Shown piece after piece: positions 36,065-44,430 of a stretch of 64,000 bases of DNA (positions are counted from its first letter, which is position 1; the number at the start of each line of letters is the position of its first letter). The position numbers were made by a program, and so were the translations under genes. Location of the stretch: positions 178,613 through 242,612 of the forward strand of contig NZ_AP017899.1 of assembly GCF_003609835.1 (NCBI RefSeq), given 5' to 3'. The stretch is from Sphingopyxis sp. FD7 (GTDB lineage Bacteria; Pseudomonadota; Alphaproteobacteria; Sphingomonadales; Sphingomonadaceae). The notes below the pieces were generated by a model, which was given only the letters and a program-made list of their open reading frames with translations, did no database searches and was not told the origin of the DNA.

Positions 36065-36445
36065 TCAGCGGCAGGCATCAACGGTGCACCAGTCGACGCG
36101 CCGTTCATCAAACACTTCAGCTTGAGGGGCCGGAAACGCGGCGTCGGCAAACAACCCCGCCGGAACCGACAGCATGCCGGGTCGCATCTCGACTTCGTAA
36201 AACATGACGGCGCCGCAATGGGTGCAGAAGAAATAGTGGTTTGTGCGCTCGGTGTCGGTTGCCCGTGAGAAATTAGCAAAGCTGCCCTCGCTGACCACAT
36301 TTTCGCTTTTGTAGGTGGCGTTCCATGAAAAGGCGCTGCCGGTGCGTCGCTTGCAGCTCAGGCAATGGCAAACTGACACACGCTCAGGTGACCCAGCGCA
36401 CCGCACCTTGCATCGCCCACAATTGCAAACCGCTTCGGACTGCAT
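36065..36445 (-). CDS. GFA-family zinc protein (glutathione-dependent formaldehyde-activating-like)
   Basis: 126 residues with the GFA zinc ligands in order: CNCGRCKVRC, VCHCLSCKRRTGSAFSW and FFCTHCGAVMFYEV. GFA-family proteins bind two zincs; some bind the glutathione adduct of formaldehyde, while many have unknown roles. It starts 4 bases after the GNAT gene and is likely co-transcribed. Nothing nearby points to formaldehyde, so the specific reaction is open. Confidence 0.88.
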   Translation of the reverse strand: MQSEAVCNCGRCKVRCAGSPERVSVCHCLSCKRRTGSAFSWNATYKSENVVSEGSFANFSRATDTERTNHYFFCTHCGAVMFYEVEMRPGMLSVPAGLFADAAFPAPQAEVFDERRVDWCTVDACR

Positions 36446-36449
36446 CGGT

Positions 36450-36923
36450 CTAAGCCCCCTTCTGGTTCATCAATGGCCGAACCATGTGCACCGCGATTGT
36501 GCCAAGGTCGTGGATTGTCTCTTTCTCGAACACATAGCCAAGACGTTCATAAAGCGCGATATTCGAACTCATCAATTTGTTGGTGTAAAGTCGCGTGCCG
36601 CGCAACCTGGCATTCTGGGCGATATGTTCCGCATGACGCATCAATAGAGCGCCATGTCCTTCTCCCTGACGATCGGGGGATACCGCGACATTGACGATCA
36701 TTAGCTCGTCGCCCTGTTGCGTGGTCTCTACGAGGCCAATAATCTGTCCTTGATCGACCAGCAGGTCGAAACGGTGGTCGAAAAACGCCTGATTATAGTC
36801 GGCAGTGATCGGTCGAGGAGGCCGCGGCGTGATGTCCAGCCACTTTGTGTAGGCTCGGATGGTGAGCGCCTGAATATCCGGCACATCCTCCAACACCGCT
36901 CTGCGCAAGACCGGCCTAGGCAT
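36450..36923 (-). CDS. GNAT-family acetyltransferase
   Basis: 157 residues with the acetyl-CoA motif VSPDRQGEGHGALLMRHAE and the later SSNIALYERLGYVF segment. It transfers acetyl from acetyl-CoA to an unknown amine. The ATG at 36923 (MPRPVLRRAV) is used; the frame upstream is only the overlapping recombinase remnant. It overlaps the remnant's stop by 8 bases and leads into the GFA gene. Confidence 0.88.
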   Translation of the reverse strand: MPRPVLRRAVLEDVPDIQALTIRAYTKWLDITPRPPRPITADYNQAFFDHRFDLLVDQGQIIGLVETTQQGDELMIVNVAVSPDRQGEGHGALLMRHAEHIAQNARLRGTRLYTNKLMSSNIALYERLGYVFEKETIHDLGTIAVHMVRPLMNQKGA

Positions 36924-37248
36924 TGCGCACCGCAGCGACGATGCGCGAGACAGTGGGTTGGCTGACACCGAATATGCGTGCCATTTCGGCTGCCGTTTTG
37001 CGGCCCGACAAGACGCTCTCGGCGATTTCGGATCGCTGCTTTGTATTCAACTTCGGTCGTCGGCCGCCAATGCGGCCTTCTGCCCGAGCCTGGTCAAGCC
37101 CAGCACGGGTTCGCTCACGGATCATCGCTCGTTCGAATTCGGCAAAGCTGCCAACCATCTGCATCATCATCCGGCCTGCTGGAGTGGTGGTATCTATGCT
37201 CTCGGTCAGGGAACGGAAGCCCGCATTGCTTGCTTCGATGCGATCAAG
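36916..37248 (-). pseudogene. Serine recombinase remnant, N-terminus cut by the IS6100-like element
   Basis: About 110 C-terminal residues of a resolvase/invertase remain: LDRIEASNAGFRSLTE, TPAGRMMMQMVGSFAEFERAMIRERT, and a helix-turn-helix (TAAEMARIFGVSQPTVSRIV). The catalytic serine region is missing. The break falls exactly at the left end of the IS6100-like element at 37249. It differs from the TnpR at 7788, so another Tn3-type element was once here. Confidence 0.9.
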
Positions 37249-38130
37249 GGCTCTGTTGCAAACTCTGACACGGTTTCCAAGATTGGGCTCATGTACTGTC
37301 AAGGTCAGTTGCGATGAACGATTTCAAAGGACGGCATTTTACCGGCGAGGTCATCCTATGGGCGGTGCGCTGGTATTGTCGATACGGCATCAGCTACCGT
37401 GATCTCGAGGAAATGCTGTCCGAGCGTGGGATCGATGTCGATCATACGACGATCTATCGCTGGGTGCAGCGCTACGCGCCGGAGATGGAGAAGCGTCTCC
37501 GCTGGTTCTGGCGGCGCGGCTTTGATCCGAGCTGGCGTCTGGATGAGACCTACGTAAAGGTGCGGGGCAAATGGACCTACCTGTACCGGGCGGTCGACAA
37601 ACGGGGCGACACGATTGATTTCTATCTGTCATCGACACGCAGCGCCAAAGCGGCGAAGCGCTTTCTGGGCAAAGCTCTTCGTGGCCTGAAGGACTGGGAA
37701 AAGCCGGCCAAACTCAATACCGACAAGGCACCCAGCTACGGCGCAGCAATCGCTGAGCTGAAACGCGAAGGCAAACTGGCGGCGGAAACCGAGCACCGGC
37801 AGGTGAAATATCTGAACAACGTGCTCGAGGCCGACCACGGCAAGCTGAAGATGCTGATCAAGCCGGTACGTGGCTTCAAGTCGATGCCAACGGCCTACGC
37901 CACGATCAAGGGCTTCGAGGTCATGCGCGCCCTACGCAAAGGACAGGCCCAGGCATGGTGCCTGCAGCCAGGTATCATGGGGGAGGTGCGCCTGGTTGAA
38001 AGAGCATTCGGAATTGGACCCTCGGCCCTGACCGAAACCATGATTATGCTCAATAAGCATTTCGCCAATGCTGCCTAATCCCCCAACTGGGTGACGCCGC
38101 GCGGCCGTGCCCCATGTTTGCAACAGAGCC
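37249..38130 (+). mobile_element. IS6-family element, IS6100-like
   Basis: 882 bp with perfect 14-bp ends GGCTCTGTTGCAAA (37249-37262) and its complement (38117-38130), the IS6100 type. One transposase gene lies inside. The 8 bases on the left (CGATCAAG) and right (ATCCCCGA) do not match, so no target duplication remains. Both neighbours are cut genes, as expected after IS6-mediated deletion or cointegrate resolution. Confidence 0.93.
37314..38078 (+). CDS. tnpA: IS6-family transposase, IS6100-like
   Basis: 254 residues with the IS6 core: HTTIYRWVQRYAPEMEKRLRW, the first Asp in SWRLDETYVKVRGKW, the second in KLNTDKAPSYG, and the Glu in NNVLEADHGKLKMLI. It strongly resembles the IS6100 transposase but departs at several positions that I recall, so it is a variant. 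It carries out replicative transposition and forms cointegrates. Confidence 0.95.
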   Translation: MNDFKGRHFTGEVILWAVRWYCRYGISYRDLEEMLSERGIDVDHTTIYRWVQRYAPEMEKRLRWFWRRGFDPSWRLDETYVKVRGKWTYLYRAVDKRGDTIDFYLSSTRSAKAAKRFLGKALRGLKDWEKPAKLNTDKAPSYGAAIAELKREGKLAAETEHRQVKYLNNVLEADHGKLKMLIKPVRGFKSMPTAYATIKGFEVMRALRKGQAQAWCLQPGIMGEVRLVERAFGIGPSALTETMIMLNKHFANAA

Positions 38131-38225
38131 ATCCCCGAGACGATGGCCAGCAGCACCTGCACGTAGAGGTGGCTGAGCAAGTGGCCCTTGCGTGCCTGCG
38201 CGGACGGGGTGGCCGGATGCGCCAC
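38131..38225 (-). pseudogene. dctA: dctA 5' stub (C4-dicarboxylate carrier) cut by the IS6100-like element
   Basis: Reading left from GTG 38225, with GGGAGAG just upstream, gives about 31 codons including HLLSHLYVQVLLAIVSGM, the first membrane helix of DctA. The frame then enters the IS6100-like end at 38130. DctA imports succinate, fumarate and malate. The DctB/DctD genes are divergent, as in rhizobia, which supports the call. The rest of dctA is not in the window, so this locus can no longer make the carrier. Confidence 0.8.
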
Positions 38226-38343
38226 GATATCTCTCTCCCATGTCAATTTTTTGTAAGTCTACGGTCCGGGAAGCTCGCGGCAAGCGCCACCGGCTGCCAA
38301 CAAGCATCTGATCTACAACAATTATTTGTCAATCATGTATCCA

Positions 38344-38365
38344 TTTGTGCGGAAAACCGCACAAA
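38344..38365. promoter_or_regulatory. DctD-type upstream activator palindrome
   Basis: TTTGTGCGG-AAAA-CCGCACAAA is a perfect 9-4-9 palindrome matching the TTGTGCGG/CCGCACAA form of rhizobial DctD sites. It lies between dctA and dctB. On the dctA strand a TTGACA hexamer (38332-38327) starts 11 bases away. I could not find a good sigma-54 -24/-12 pair between it and dctA. Confidence 0.8.
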
Positions 38366-38416
38366 CTGATAGCCACGTCGGATGTCGAAGCTACTCTGGG
38401 CGATGTGAGGGAAAGG

Positions 38417-40087
38417 ATGATCGACCGGCGCCTTGTCGCTCTAGTGGCGGGATGTCTGACTTTGGGGGCGATGCTGTGGCTGGCGCAGCGCATCGCTGTC
38501 GACCGGACGATCGAGCGTGAGCGCGAGCGGTTGGGCGAGATCGCGACGCTGGCGGCGAGCAACTTCCGGCGCCAGGTGGACACGTTCGAACTCGTCGCCA
38601 CCACGCTGTCCGCCGATCCGGAAGTCAGGCGCGTTCTCGAGCCGGGCGATCCGGCCGCGGCGTCCCGTCTCAACGATCGCCTCGCGACCCTGACCGGTCG
38701 GTTGGACGCCTCCGTCATCTACCTCATGAACCGTCAGGGAACGACCGTCGTCAGCAGCAACTGGCGCCAGCCGGACAGCTTCATGGGCGAAAACTACCGT
38801 TTCCGGCGCTATTTCACCCAGGCGCTCGCCGATGGCCAGTCCAGCCAGTTCGCGCTCGGCACCCGAAGCGGCATTCCCGGGCTCTTCCTGACCCGGCGGA
38901 TCGACAGCCAGAGCGGCCCCGTCGGCGTGCTCGTCGTCAAGATTCGTTTCGACAATCTCGAGCGCGAATGGGCGAAGTCGATCGGCGAGGCGTTCGTGAC
39001 CGATGCGGACGGCGTGATCATCGTCACCAGCCGGCCCGAAACGCGTTTCCGCACCGTCGCTTCCGTGCCCCAAAACGTGCGCCGGCAACTGCGCGACCGG
39101 CGGAGCTACGGTCAGGCGCCTCTCACCCAGCACCCGGCGTTCGCCGCCGGCGACGTGCTCGCCAGCGGACGATGGAGCGGACAGCGTCTGCTCGCCGCCG
39201 CCGCCGAGCTCGGCAGCGGACGGAAGCTAGTCGCCCTGGCCCCGATCCGCACTGCCGCGGTGGGTGCGCGCAATGTCGCCTGGCTGACCGTGCTTCTCGC
39301 CGCCGTCTTGGTGGTGGGCGGATTGATGGCGTTTCTGATCCGCCGCCGCGCGGTCACCGCGCGTGAGGAGACAATTCGCCAGCAACAGATCGGAGAACTC
39401 AGGGATCGGCTCGAACAAGCCAATCGGCTGTCCTCGCTCGGCCAGATGGCTGCCGGCGTGGGGCATGAGATCAACCAGCCACTCGCCGCGATTGGAATGC
39501 GCGCCGGAAGCGCCGCGCGGCTCGTGGCGCTGGGCCGGACGGACGAAGCCGGGTCCGCGATGAAGGAGATCGAAGGGCTGGTCGACCGGATCGGGACGAT
39601 TACCGGCGAACTGCACAACTTCGCCCGCCGCTCCGAGCGCAAGCTAGGCGCGGTGTCTCTCAAAACCGTATGCGACGGCGTTTCCCTGCTGGTCGGCGAC
39701 GCGGTGCGCCAGAAGAAGGCGCGGCTGGAGTTCTCGTTCGCGGAAGATGGCCTCGTGGTGCGCGCGGAAGCGACCCGTCTCGAGCAGGTCCTGGTCAATC
39801 TGGTCAAGAACGCTCTGGATGCCGGCGGGGACGGCACCCTGATCCGCTGCGACGCCATCGTTTCGGGCGCGCGCGTCCGGATCGCGGTCAGCGACAACGG
39901 TCCCGGGATCGACCCGGCCGTGCGTACGGTCCTTTTCCAGCCTTTCATGACCACCAAGGACAGTGGGCTGGGACTGGGCCTGGTCATCAGCCGCGACATC
40001 GTGGCCGAATTCGGCGGCGAGTTGACGCTGGTCGAAAGCGGCCCCGCCGGCACGACGTTCCTGATCGAGCTGGAGCGTGCGGGATGA
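38417..40087 (+). CDS. dctB: DctB-like sensor histidine kinase
   Basis: About 556 residues: a membrane helix near the start (LVALVAGCLTLGAMLWLA), a periplasmic PAS-like double sensor domain (to about 275), a second helix (VAWLTVLLAAVLVVGGLMAFL), then the kinase core with the H-box QMAAGVGHEINQPLAAIGM and the ATP-binding motifs NLVKNALDAGG and GLGLGLVISRDI. DctB senses C4-dicarboxylates. The ATG at 38417 follows GAGGGA; longer starts exist. It overlaps dctD by ATGA. Confidence 0.92.
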   Translation: MIDRRLVALVAGCLTLGAMLWLAQRIAVDRTIERERERLGEIATLAASNFRRQVDTFELVATTLSADPEVRRVLEPGDPAAASRLNDRLATLTGRLDASVIYLMNRQGTTVVSSNWRQPDSFMGENYRFRRYFTQALADGQSSQFALGTRSGIPGLFLTRRIDSQSGPVGVLVVKIRFDNLEREWAKSIGEAFVTDADGVIIVTSRPETRFRTVASVPQNVRRQLRDRRSYGQAPLTQHPAFAAGDVLASGRWSGQRLLAAAAELGSGRKLVALAPIRTAAVGARNVAWLTVLLAAVLVVGGLMAFLIRRRAVTAREETIRQQQIGELRDRLEQANRLSSLGQMAAGVGHEINQPLAAIGMRAGSAARLVALGRTDEAGSAMKEIEGLVDRIGTITGELHNFARRSERKLGAVSLKTVCDGVSLLVGDAVRQKKARLEFSFAEDGLVVRAEATRLEQVLVNLVKNALDAGGDGTLIRCDAIVSGARVRIAVSDNGPGIDPAVRTVLFQPFMTTKDSGLGLGLVISRDIVAEFGGELTLVESGPAGTTFLIELERAG

Positions 40088-41430
40088 GCACGACGTGCGA
40101 TGCGGTGGCAATCGTCGATGACGACCTGCACCTGCGCCGAGCCCTGTTGCAGGCACTCGAACTTGAGGGCTTGCGCCCACTCGGCTTCGCAGGCGCCGAC
40201 GAAGCTCTGGCGGCCATCGACGCGCAATTCCCTGGTATCGTCGTCACCGATCTCAGGATGCCGGGCATGGATGGCACGCAACTCTTTGCGCGCCTCGCCA
40301 CGATGGACCCCGATCTGCCGGTGGTCATCATCACCGGGCACGGCGATCTGCCGACGGCGGTCGATCTCATGCGTCGCGGCGCCTACGATTTTCTCTCCAA
40401 GCCGTTTGACTCCGGCATGCTCGCGGCGACCGTGCGCCGCGCTCTGGAAAAGCGTGATCTCGTGCTGGAAAATCGCCGCCTCCGGGATGCTGCCCAGGCG
40501 GCGTTCGAGCAGGAGTTTGCTGGCGTCTCGCCAGTCTCTGTACACATTCGCAGCTCGCTTCGTTCGCTGGCCGGCACGGAGAAACCACTGCTCCTCATTG
40601 GTGAACCCGGGACGGGCAAATCGCATTGCGCCCGTCTGGTGCATCGACACTCACGGCGCGCTGCCAAGACCCTGGTGACCATCGATTGCGACGCGTTGCC
40701 CGAACAGGCGGAGGCGTTCCTTGCGGGCCATGTGAGCGGCGCCATGCCCGGCGGACATTCGCCACGCTCGGGCGCGCTTCGCCGGGCGGATCAAGGCACC
40801 GTGGTTCTCGATCGGGTCGATCGCCTGCCGCAGCGGCTCCAGCCCGTTATCGAGCGGGTCCTGGAAGACGGCGCCATCGCTCCGTTGGGCGGGGACATTC
40901 CCATTCCCATCGACTTGCGGATCATCGCGACCGCCGATCCCGGACTGCAGGCGGACGTCGATGCCGGCCGCTTCAGCCGATCGCTTTACCACCGCCTGGC
41001 TGGGGCGACGATCGAACTGCCGCCTTTGCGGACGCGGGGGGACGACATCCAGAGCTTGTTCGGCTTGTTTCTAAAGGAGGCAGTCGATTTTGCGGGTACC
41101 CCGTTTCCGGTGGTCGGACCCGATGTGGTCGCCCGTTTGCGGACCAACCCTTGGCTCGGAAATGCGCATGAGGTGAAAGCCCTGGCCGACCAAACGGTCT
41201 TGGCGGGACAGGGCGTGGGCGCCCCCGCGCAACCAGGACCTGTCGGCGGCGACAACCGCAGCTTGAAGGATGCGGTCGCGCGCTACGAAGCAGAGTATCT
41301 GCGGGAGGTTCTCGCAAAGGCGCACGGCGATATCGAGCAGGCGCGCCTGATCCTCAGTCTCCCCCGCAAGACCCTTTACGACAAGATGGCGCGGCACGGC
41401 CTGGTGCCCGGAACATTCCGAAGGCGCTAG
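40084..41430 (+). CDS. dctD: DctD-like response regulator lacking the sigma-54 GAFTGA motif
   Basis: 448 residues: receiver domain with Asp56 (VVTDLRMPGMDG) and Lys106, an AAA+ domain with Walker A GEPGTGKS (173-180), and a C-terminal Fis-type helix-turn-helix (IEQARLILSLPRKTLYDKMARHGL). The GAFTGA loop reads GAMPGG (219-224) and the Walker B GTLFLDE reads GTVVLDR (Glu to Arg at 244). It should bind DNA and be phosphorylated but is unlikely to remodel sigma-54 polymerase. NtrC of Rhodobacter capsulatus is a known precedent for sigma-70 activation. Its stop shares CTAG with the convergent permease gene. Confidence 0.9.
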   Translation: MSTTCDAVAIVDDDLHLRRALLQALELEGLRPLGFAGADEALAAIDAQFPGIVVTDLRMPGMDGTQLFARLATMDPDLPVVIITGHGDLPTAVDLMRRGAYDFLSKPFDSGMLAATVRRALEKRDLVLENRRLRDAAQAAFEQEFAGVSPVSVHIRSSLRSLAGTEKPLLLIGEPGTGKSHCARLVHRHSRRAAKTLVTIDCDALPEQAEAFLAGHVSGAMPGGHSPRSGALRRADQGTVVLDRVDRLPQRLQPVIERVLEDGAIAPLGGDIPIPIDLRIIATADPGLQADVDAGRFSRSLYHRLAGATIELPPLRTRGDDIQSLFGLFLKEAVDFAGTPFPVVGPDVVARLRTNPWLGNAHEVKALADQTVLAGQGVGAPAQPGPVGGDNRSLKDAVARYEAEYLREVLAKAHGDIEQARLILSLPRKTLYDKMARHGLVPGTFRRR

Positions 41431-42161
41431 CTCACCAGGAACCAGGCGGCGAGAGCCACGCCGCACGTAATCACGATGGGGCGGACAAGTCTGGGATCGA
41501 TGCGGTTGAGGACGCGCATGCCCACCCAGGAGCCTGCGATCCCGCCGGCACCGACCGCCGCGGCCGCGCGCCAGTCCACCGCTCCCGAGCTGGCGAAGAC
41601 GGTAACCGCCCCGAGGTTGAAACAGGCCACCAGGACGTTCTTCGCTCTGGCACCCTGCGAAGCCTCCAGTCCGGCAACTGATAGCAGCGCCAAGACGATG
41701 AAGCTGTTTCCACCGCCAAAATATCCGCCGTAAATCGCCGACCCTCCCATGGCTACTTGAAGGGTGCTCGGCGCCAACCGGCGCCTGGTCGAGAGGTGCG
41801 CGGCTCGCCCGCTGAACCCATATAGAGCGGTAGCGATCAGGATCAGCCAAGGAATGATTTCTCTGAAGTGATCCGACGCAGTGACCAGCAGCAAGCCGGC
41901 GCCAGCCATTCCGCCGAGCAAGGCTATGGCGATCGCCGTTGCAGGGGCGTAACCGCGGCTCCGCAGTGAAGCGAGCCCATCGCGTGCTTCCCAACCCGCG
42001 ACCAACTGCCCGGGACACAACGCGACCGTCGACGTCAGGTTGGCTATTCGCGGATCGATGCCCGCCGCCACCAGGGCCGCCAGGGTCAGAACCGGACCTC
42101 CACCGGCGACCGCGTTGATCGCTGCGGCAAAGAAGCCCGATAGGACCAACCAGGTCTCCAT
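41427..42161 (-). CDS. TSUP-family (TauE/SafE-like) permease
   Basis: 244 residues and about eight helices, with the two-fold repeat typical of TSUP proteins (FFAAAINAVAGGGPVLTLAAL near the N-terminus and YGGYFGGGNSFIVLALL after the middle). The family exports or imports sulfonates, sulfite or organic acids. The start is uncertain: ATG 42161 has GGGAGGG upstream at some distance, and ATG 42182 would add seven residues. It ends tail-to-tail with dctD. Confidence 0.85.
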   Translation of the reverse strand: METWLVLSGFFAAAINAVAGGGPVLTLAALVAAGIDPRIANLTSTVALCPGQLVAGWEARDGLASLRSRGYAPATAIAIALLGGMAGAGLLLVTASDHFREIIPWLILIATALYGFSGRAAHLSTRRRLAPSTLQVAMGGSAIYGGYFGGGNSFIVLALLSVAGLEASQGARAKNVLVACFNLGAVTVFASSGAVDWRAAAAVGAGGIAGSWVGMRVLNRIDPRLVRPIVITCGVALAAWFLVS

Positions 42162-42180
42162 CGGCAAAGTCCGCCCTCCC

Positions 42181-42534
42181 ATGAAGCGCGATCAGATCGC
42201 GCTGGATGAAGTGGTGCCAGTGCCCAGGGAACAATTCAATCGATGGGCAGCGAGTTGGCCCAACTTGCGGCCGCACGACTTGGACGAATACAGGAACCGC
42301 GCCCTTGGACCGACGCAGCGAATGCACGCCGTACTCGCCTCTGCGCAAACCGATCGCGGTCACACATTCTTAGACTCACCGCACATATCGGCAGGGGCTC
42401 ATATACCCCAAATGATCGGCGCCGCTTTGGCCAAATTGGCCATTGGCGACAGGAGTCTCGAAGGCTTGCCCGCGTCGGAGGTTTGGCCCGTCGCGATCAC
42501 GAGCGACCAACTGCGCACCATGATTTCCCGCTAG
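42181..42534 (+). CDS. Unrecognised open reading frame
   Basis: This 354-base gap between two leftward genes holds a rightward frame of 117 codons (MKRDQIALDEVVPVPREQFN to VAITSDQLRTMISR). It has mixed composition and a possible hydrophobic helix (HIPQMIGAALAKLAIG). Its stop overlaps the stop of the convergent MFS gene. I recognise no family, and the frame may be a relic or chance. Confidence 0.3.
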   Translation: MKRDQIALDEVVPVPREQFNRWAASWPNLRPHDLDEYRNRALGPTQRMHAVLASAQTDRGHTFLDSPHISAGAHIPQMIGAALAKLAIGDRSLEGLPASEVWPVAITSDQLRTMISR

Positions 42535-43862
42535 TCCGCCTGTGCGCGTGCGGCGGCGTAGGGACGCAGCGCGACGAGCATCAGGATGACCATGACAGGC
42601 GCCGCTGTCGCCACCACAACGCTCAGCGAATATCGGATTTGCGAGGGATCGCGGAATACGAAGTCGGTCATGATCCCGACGACGAGGGGGCCCAGACTGA
42701 GCCCGATGAGCGTCGTAAAGGTGACGTACACGGCACTCACCTGCGCGCGGGCACGATTTGGCACGATCACCTGCAGCGATGTCGCGGCGCAAGGAAAGGG
42801 CATGTTGCCGCAGAAGGTGGCGATCGCCAGCAGACCGAGCGCTAGCTCCGCAGTCGGCATCAGCGGAGCGATCGCGCCGGCAACCCCGCAAACAGCAAAT
42901 CCGCCCGCGGCGACGCGCAACGGGGCGTCGGCCCGGCCACGGGCACTCAGCCAATCGCTGAGCAGGCCGGCCACGAACACGCCGCTGGTACCGAATACCA
43001 GGAGGACCAGCCCATACCACAAGCCGATCTTGCCCGGACCCCAGCCGTATGTCCGCTCGAGCAAGGCCGGTGTCCAGATCGCGAAGGAATAGGCCACCAG
43101 CAACACCATCGCGAACCCGCAGAACATCGGCACCAGCGCCCTACGGCGGCTAATGATGACCGCCAGCACTTCGCGTTTCGTCAACGGCGATTTGGACCCT
43201 GAACCGCGGCGGCGGGGCTCTCGCACGAGAAAGAAGAACGGGACAAGTAGCAGCCCGGGGGCGCCGACAATCAGGAAGGCGACCTGCCAGGGCTCGAAGC
43301 CGTTCAACATCGGCGTGTCCATCAGCGGCGTCGTGGTCAGCCACGCGAGCAAGCTGCCTCCGCCGATAAACGCCAGTCCCTGGCCAATCGGTGCGCTCAA
43401 CAGGAAGCCGCTCACCGGTCGTCCAAGCCTTTCGGGCGGAAAGCTGTCGGCGAGCATGGAAAGGCCAGCGGGCGTCAGGCTGGCCTCGCCGACCGCCACG
43501 CCGATGCGCGTTAGAAACAGCTGCGCATAGGAGCGCGCCAGGCCCGAGCACATTGCAAACACGCTCCACAAGGCGAGAGCCGAACCAATGATCACCCTGC
43601 GGCTGTGGTTGTCGGCCAAGCGGCCGATCGGGATGCATGCCAGCACGTAGAAAATTCCGAATGCGACGCTCTGCAACATCCCGAACTGAGTGTCGTTCAG
43701 TTCGAAATCGGCCTTCAGGGGCTCGACCATCAGATTGATCACGGTCCGGTCGAACTGCGAGACGATGGAGGCGAGCGCGAGCAGCAGCACGAGCATCCAG
43801 CCCCGGCGCGGAGCAGGCCAGTCGCCGTCATCGTCGATGGGCGCAGCCGTTGGTGTCGTCAT
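42531..43862 (-). CDS. MFS transporter, Spinster/sugar-acid type
   Basis: About 443 residues and 12 helices. SQFDRTVINLMVEPLKADFELNDTQFGML at helix 1 and GRLADNHSRRVIIG at loop 2-3 fit the Spinster-like MFS group common in sphingomonads. It closes the leftward sugar-acid operon, 34 bases after gluconokinase, so it probably imports gluconate, idonate or a ketogluconate. ATG 43862 is used since GGAGAGG is well spaced; ATG 43868 is two codons earlier. Confidence 0.88.
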   Translation of the reverse strand: MTTPTAAPIDDDGDWPAPRRGWMLVLLLALASIVSQFDRTVINLMVEPLKADFELNDTQFGMLQSVAFGIFYVLACIPIGRLADNHSRRVIIGSALALWSVFAMCSGLARSYAQLFLTRIGVAVGEASLTPAGLSMLADSFPPERLGRPVSGFLLSAPIGQGLAFIGGGSLLAWLTTTPLMDTPMLNGFEPWQVAFLIVGAPGLLLVPFFFLVREPRRRGSGSKSPLTKREVLAVIISRRRALVPMFCGFAMVLLVAYSFAIWTPALLERTYGWGPGKIGLWYGLVLLVFGTSGVFVAGLLSDWLSARGRADAPLRVAAGGFAVCGVAGAIAPLMPTAELALGLLAIATFCGNMPFPCAATSLQVIVPNRARAQVSAVYVTFTTLIGLSLGPLVVGIMTDFVFRDPSQIRYSLSVVVATAAPVMVILMLVALRPYAAARAQAD

Positions 43863-43902
43863 CAGCATATCCTCTCCGGCTCGGCCACATCGAGGCGGCG
43901 CT

Positions 43903-44430
43903 TTATTGGTTCGATGGCTGAACGGTCCCGGCGCTCCAGGCGATTACGGGTAGGTAATCCAGAACCGCCAAAACCTGCTCGGCCGGCTCCATCGCGCCAT
44001 CGACAGTGAATCCCGCCTCGTCCGCCATGAGTGGCTCGAGCGCCGCAAGCTGGCTTGCGAGCAGGCTCGCGGGCATGAAATGGCTGCTGCGTTCCGACAC
44101 TCGCCTCGCCAGCTCCGCGAACGGCACGGCGGGGTGGATGAAGACGAGGTCGGGCACACCGGCCCTCAGCTGATCGCGATAGCTGCGCTTGAGCGCCGAA
44201 CAGCTCACCACCGACCGCGGTTCGCGGGCGAGCCGCTCGGCCACGGCGTTGAGGAACGGCGCCCGGTCGTCATCGGTCAGCGCCTGCCCACGCGCCATGC
44301 GCTCGCGATTGGCCGGCGGATGCAGGTCGTCGCCTTCGACGAAGGTCAGCAGCAACGCTCGCGCCAGCAGGGGCGCGATGGTCGACTTGCCGCATCCACT
44401 CGGCCCCATCACCACGATCGGCCCGCTCAT
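43903..44430 (-). CDS. gntK: Gluconokinase
   Basis: 175 residues, the size of GntK/IdnK. The Walker A GPSGCGKST comes at the N-terminus, followed by VEGDDLHPPANRERMARGQALTDDDRAPFL and CSALKRSYRDQLR, diagnostic of gluconokinase. It phosphorylates D-gluconate to 6-phosphogluconate for the Entner-Doudoroff pathway. Its ATG overlaps the stop of the dehydrogenase gene. Confidence 0.96.
   Translation of the reverse strand: MSGPIVVMGPSGCGKSTIAPLLARALLLTFVEGDDLHPPANRERMARGQALTDDDRAPFLNAVAERLAREPRSVVSCSALKRSYRDQLRAGVPDLVFIHPAVPFAELARRVSERSSHFMPASLLASQLAALEPLMADEAGFTVDGAMEPAEQVLAVLDYLPVIAWSAGTVQPSNQ

Noticed and set aside
34984..36300. Long minus-strand frame of 438 codons.
   Set aside because: It is antisense to the acetate permease and the GFA gene, has no family motifs and an odd Arg/Cys-rich composition; the high GC content explains it.
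38226..38343. A sigma-54 promoter for dctA (GG-N10-GC), suggested by TTGGCAG and TGGCGC near 38270-38290.
   Set aside because: Spacing does not give GG-N10-GC in any register I tried. I therefore do not list it and note the nearby TTGACA instead.
39112..40650. Minus-strand frame of 512 codons over dctB/dctD.
   Set aside because: It is a shadow of two clearly real genes, with Ser/Arg/Pro-rich low-information residues.
41071..42363. Minus-strand frame of 430 codons over dctD and the TSUP gene.
   Set aside because: It runs antisense to dctD and out of frame with the TSUP protein, whose membrane pattern is convincing.
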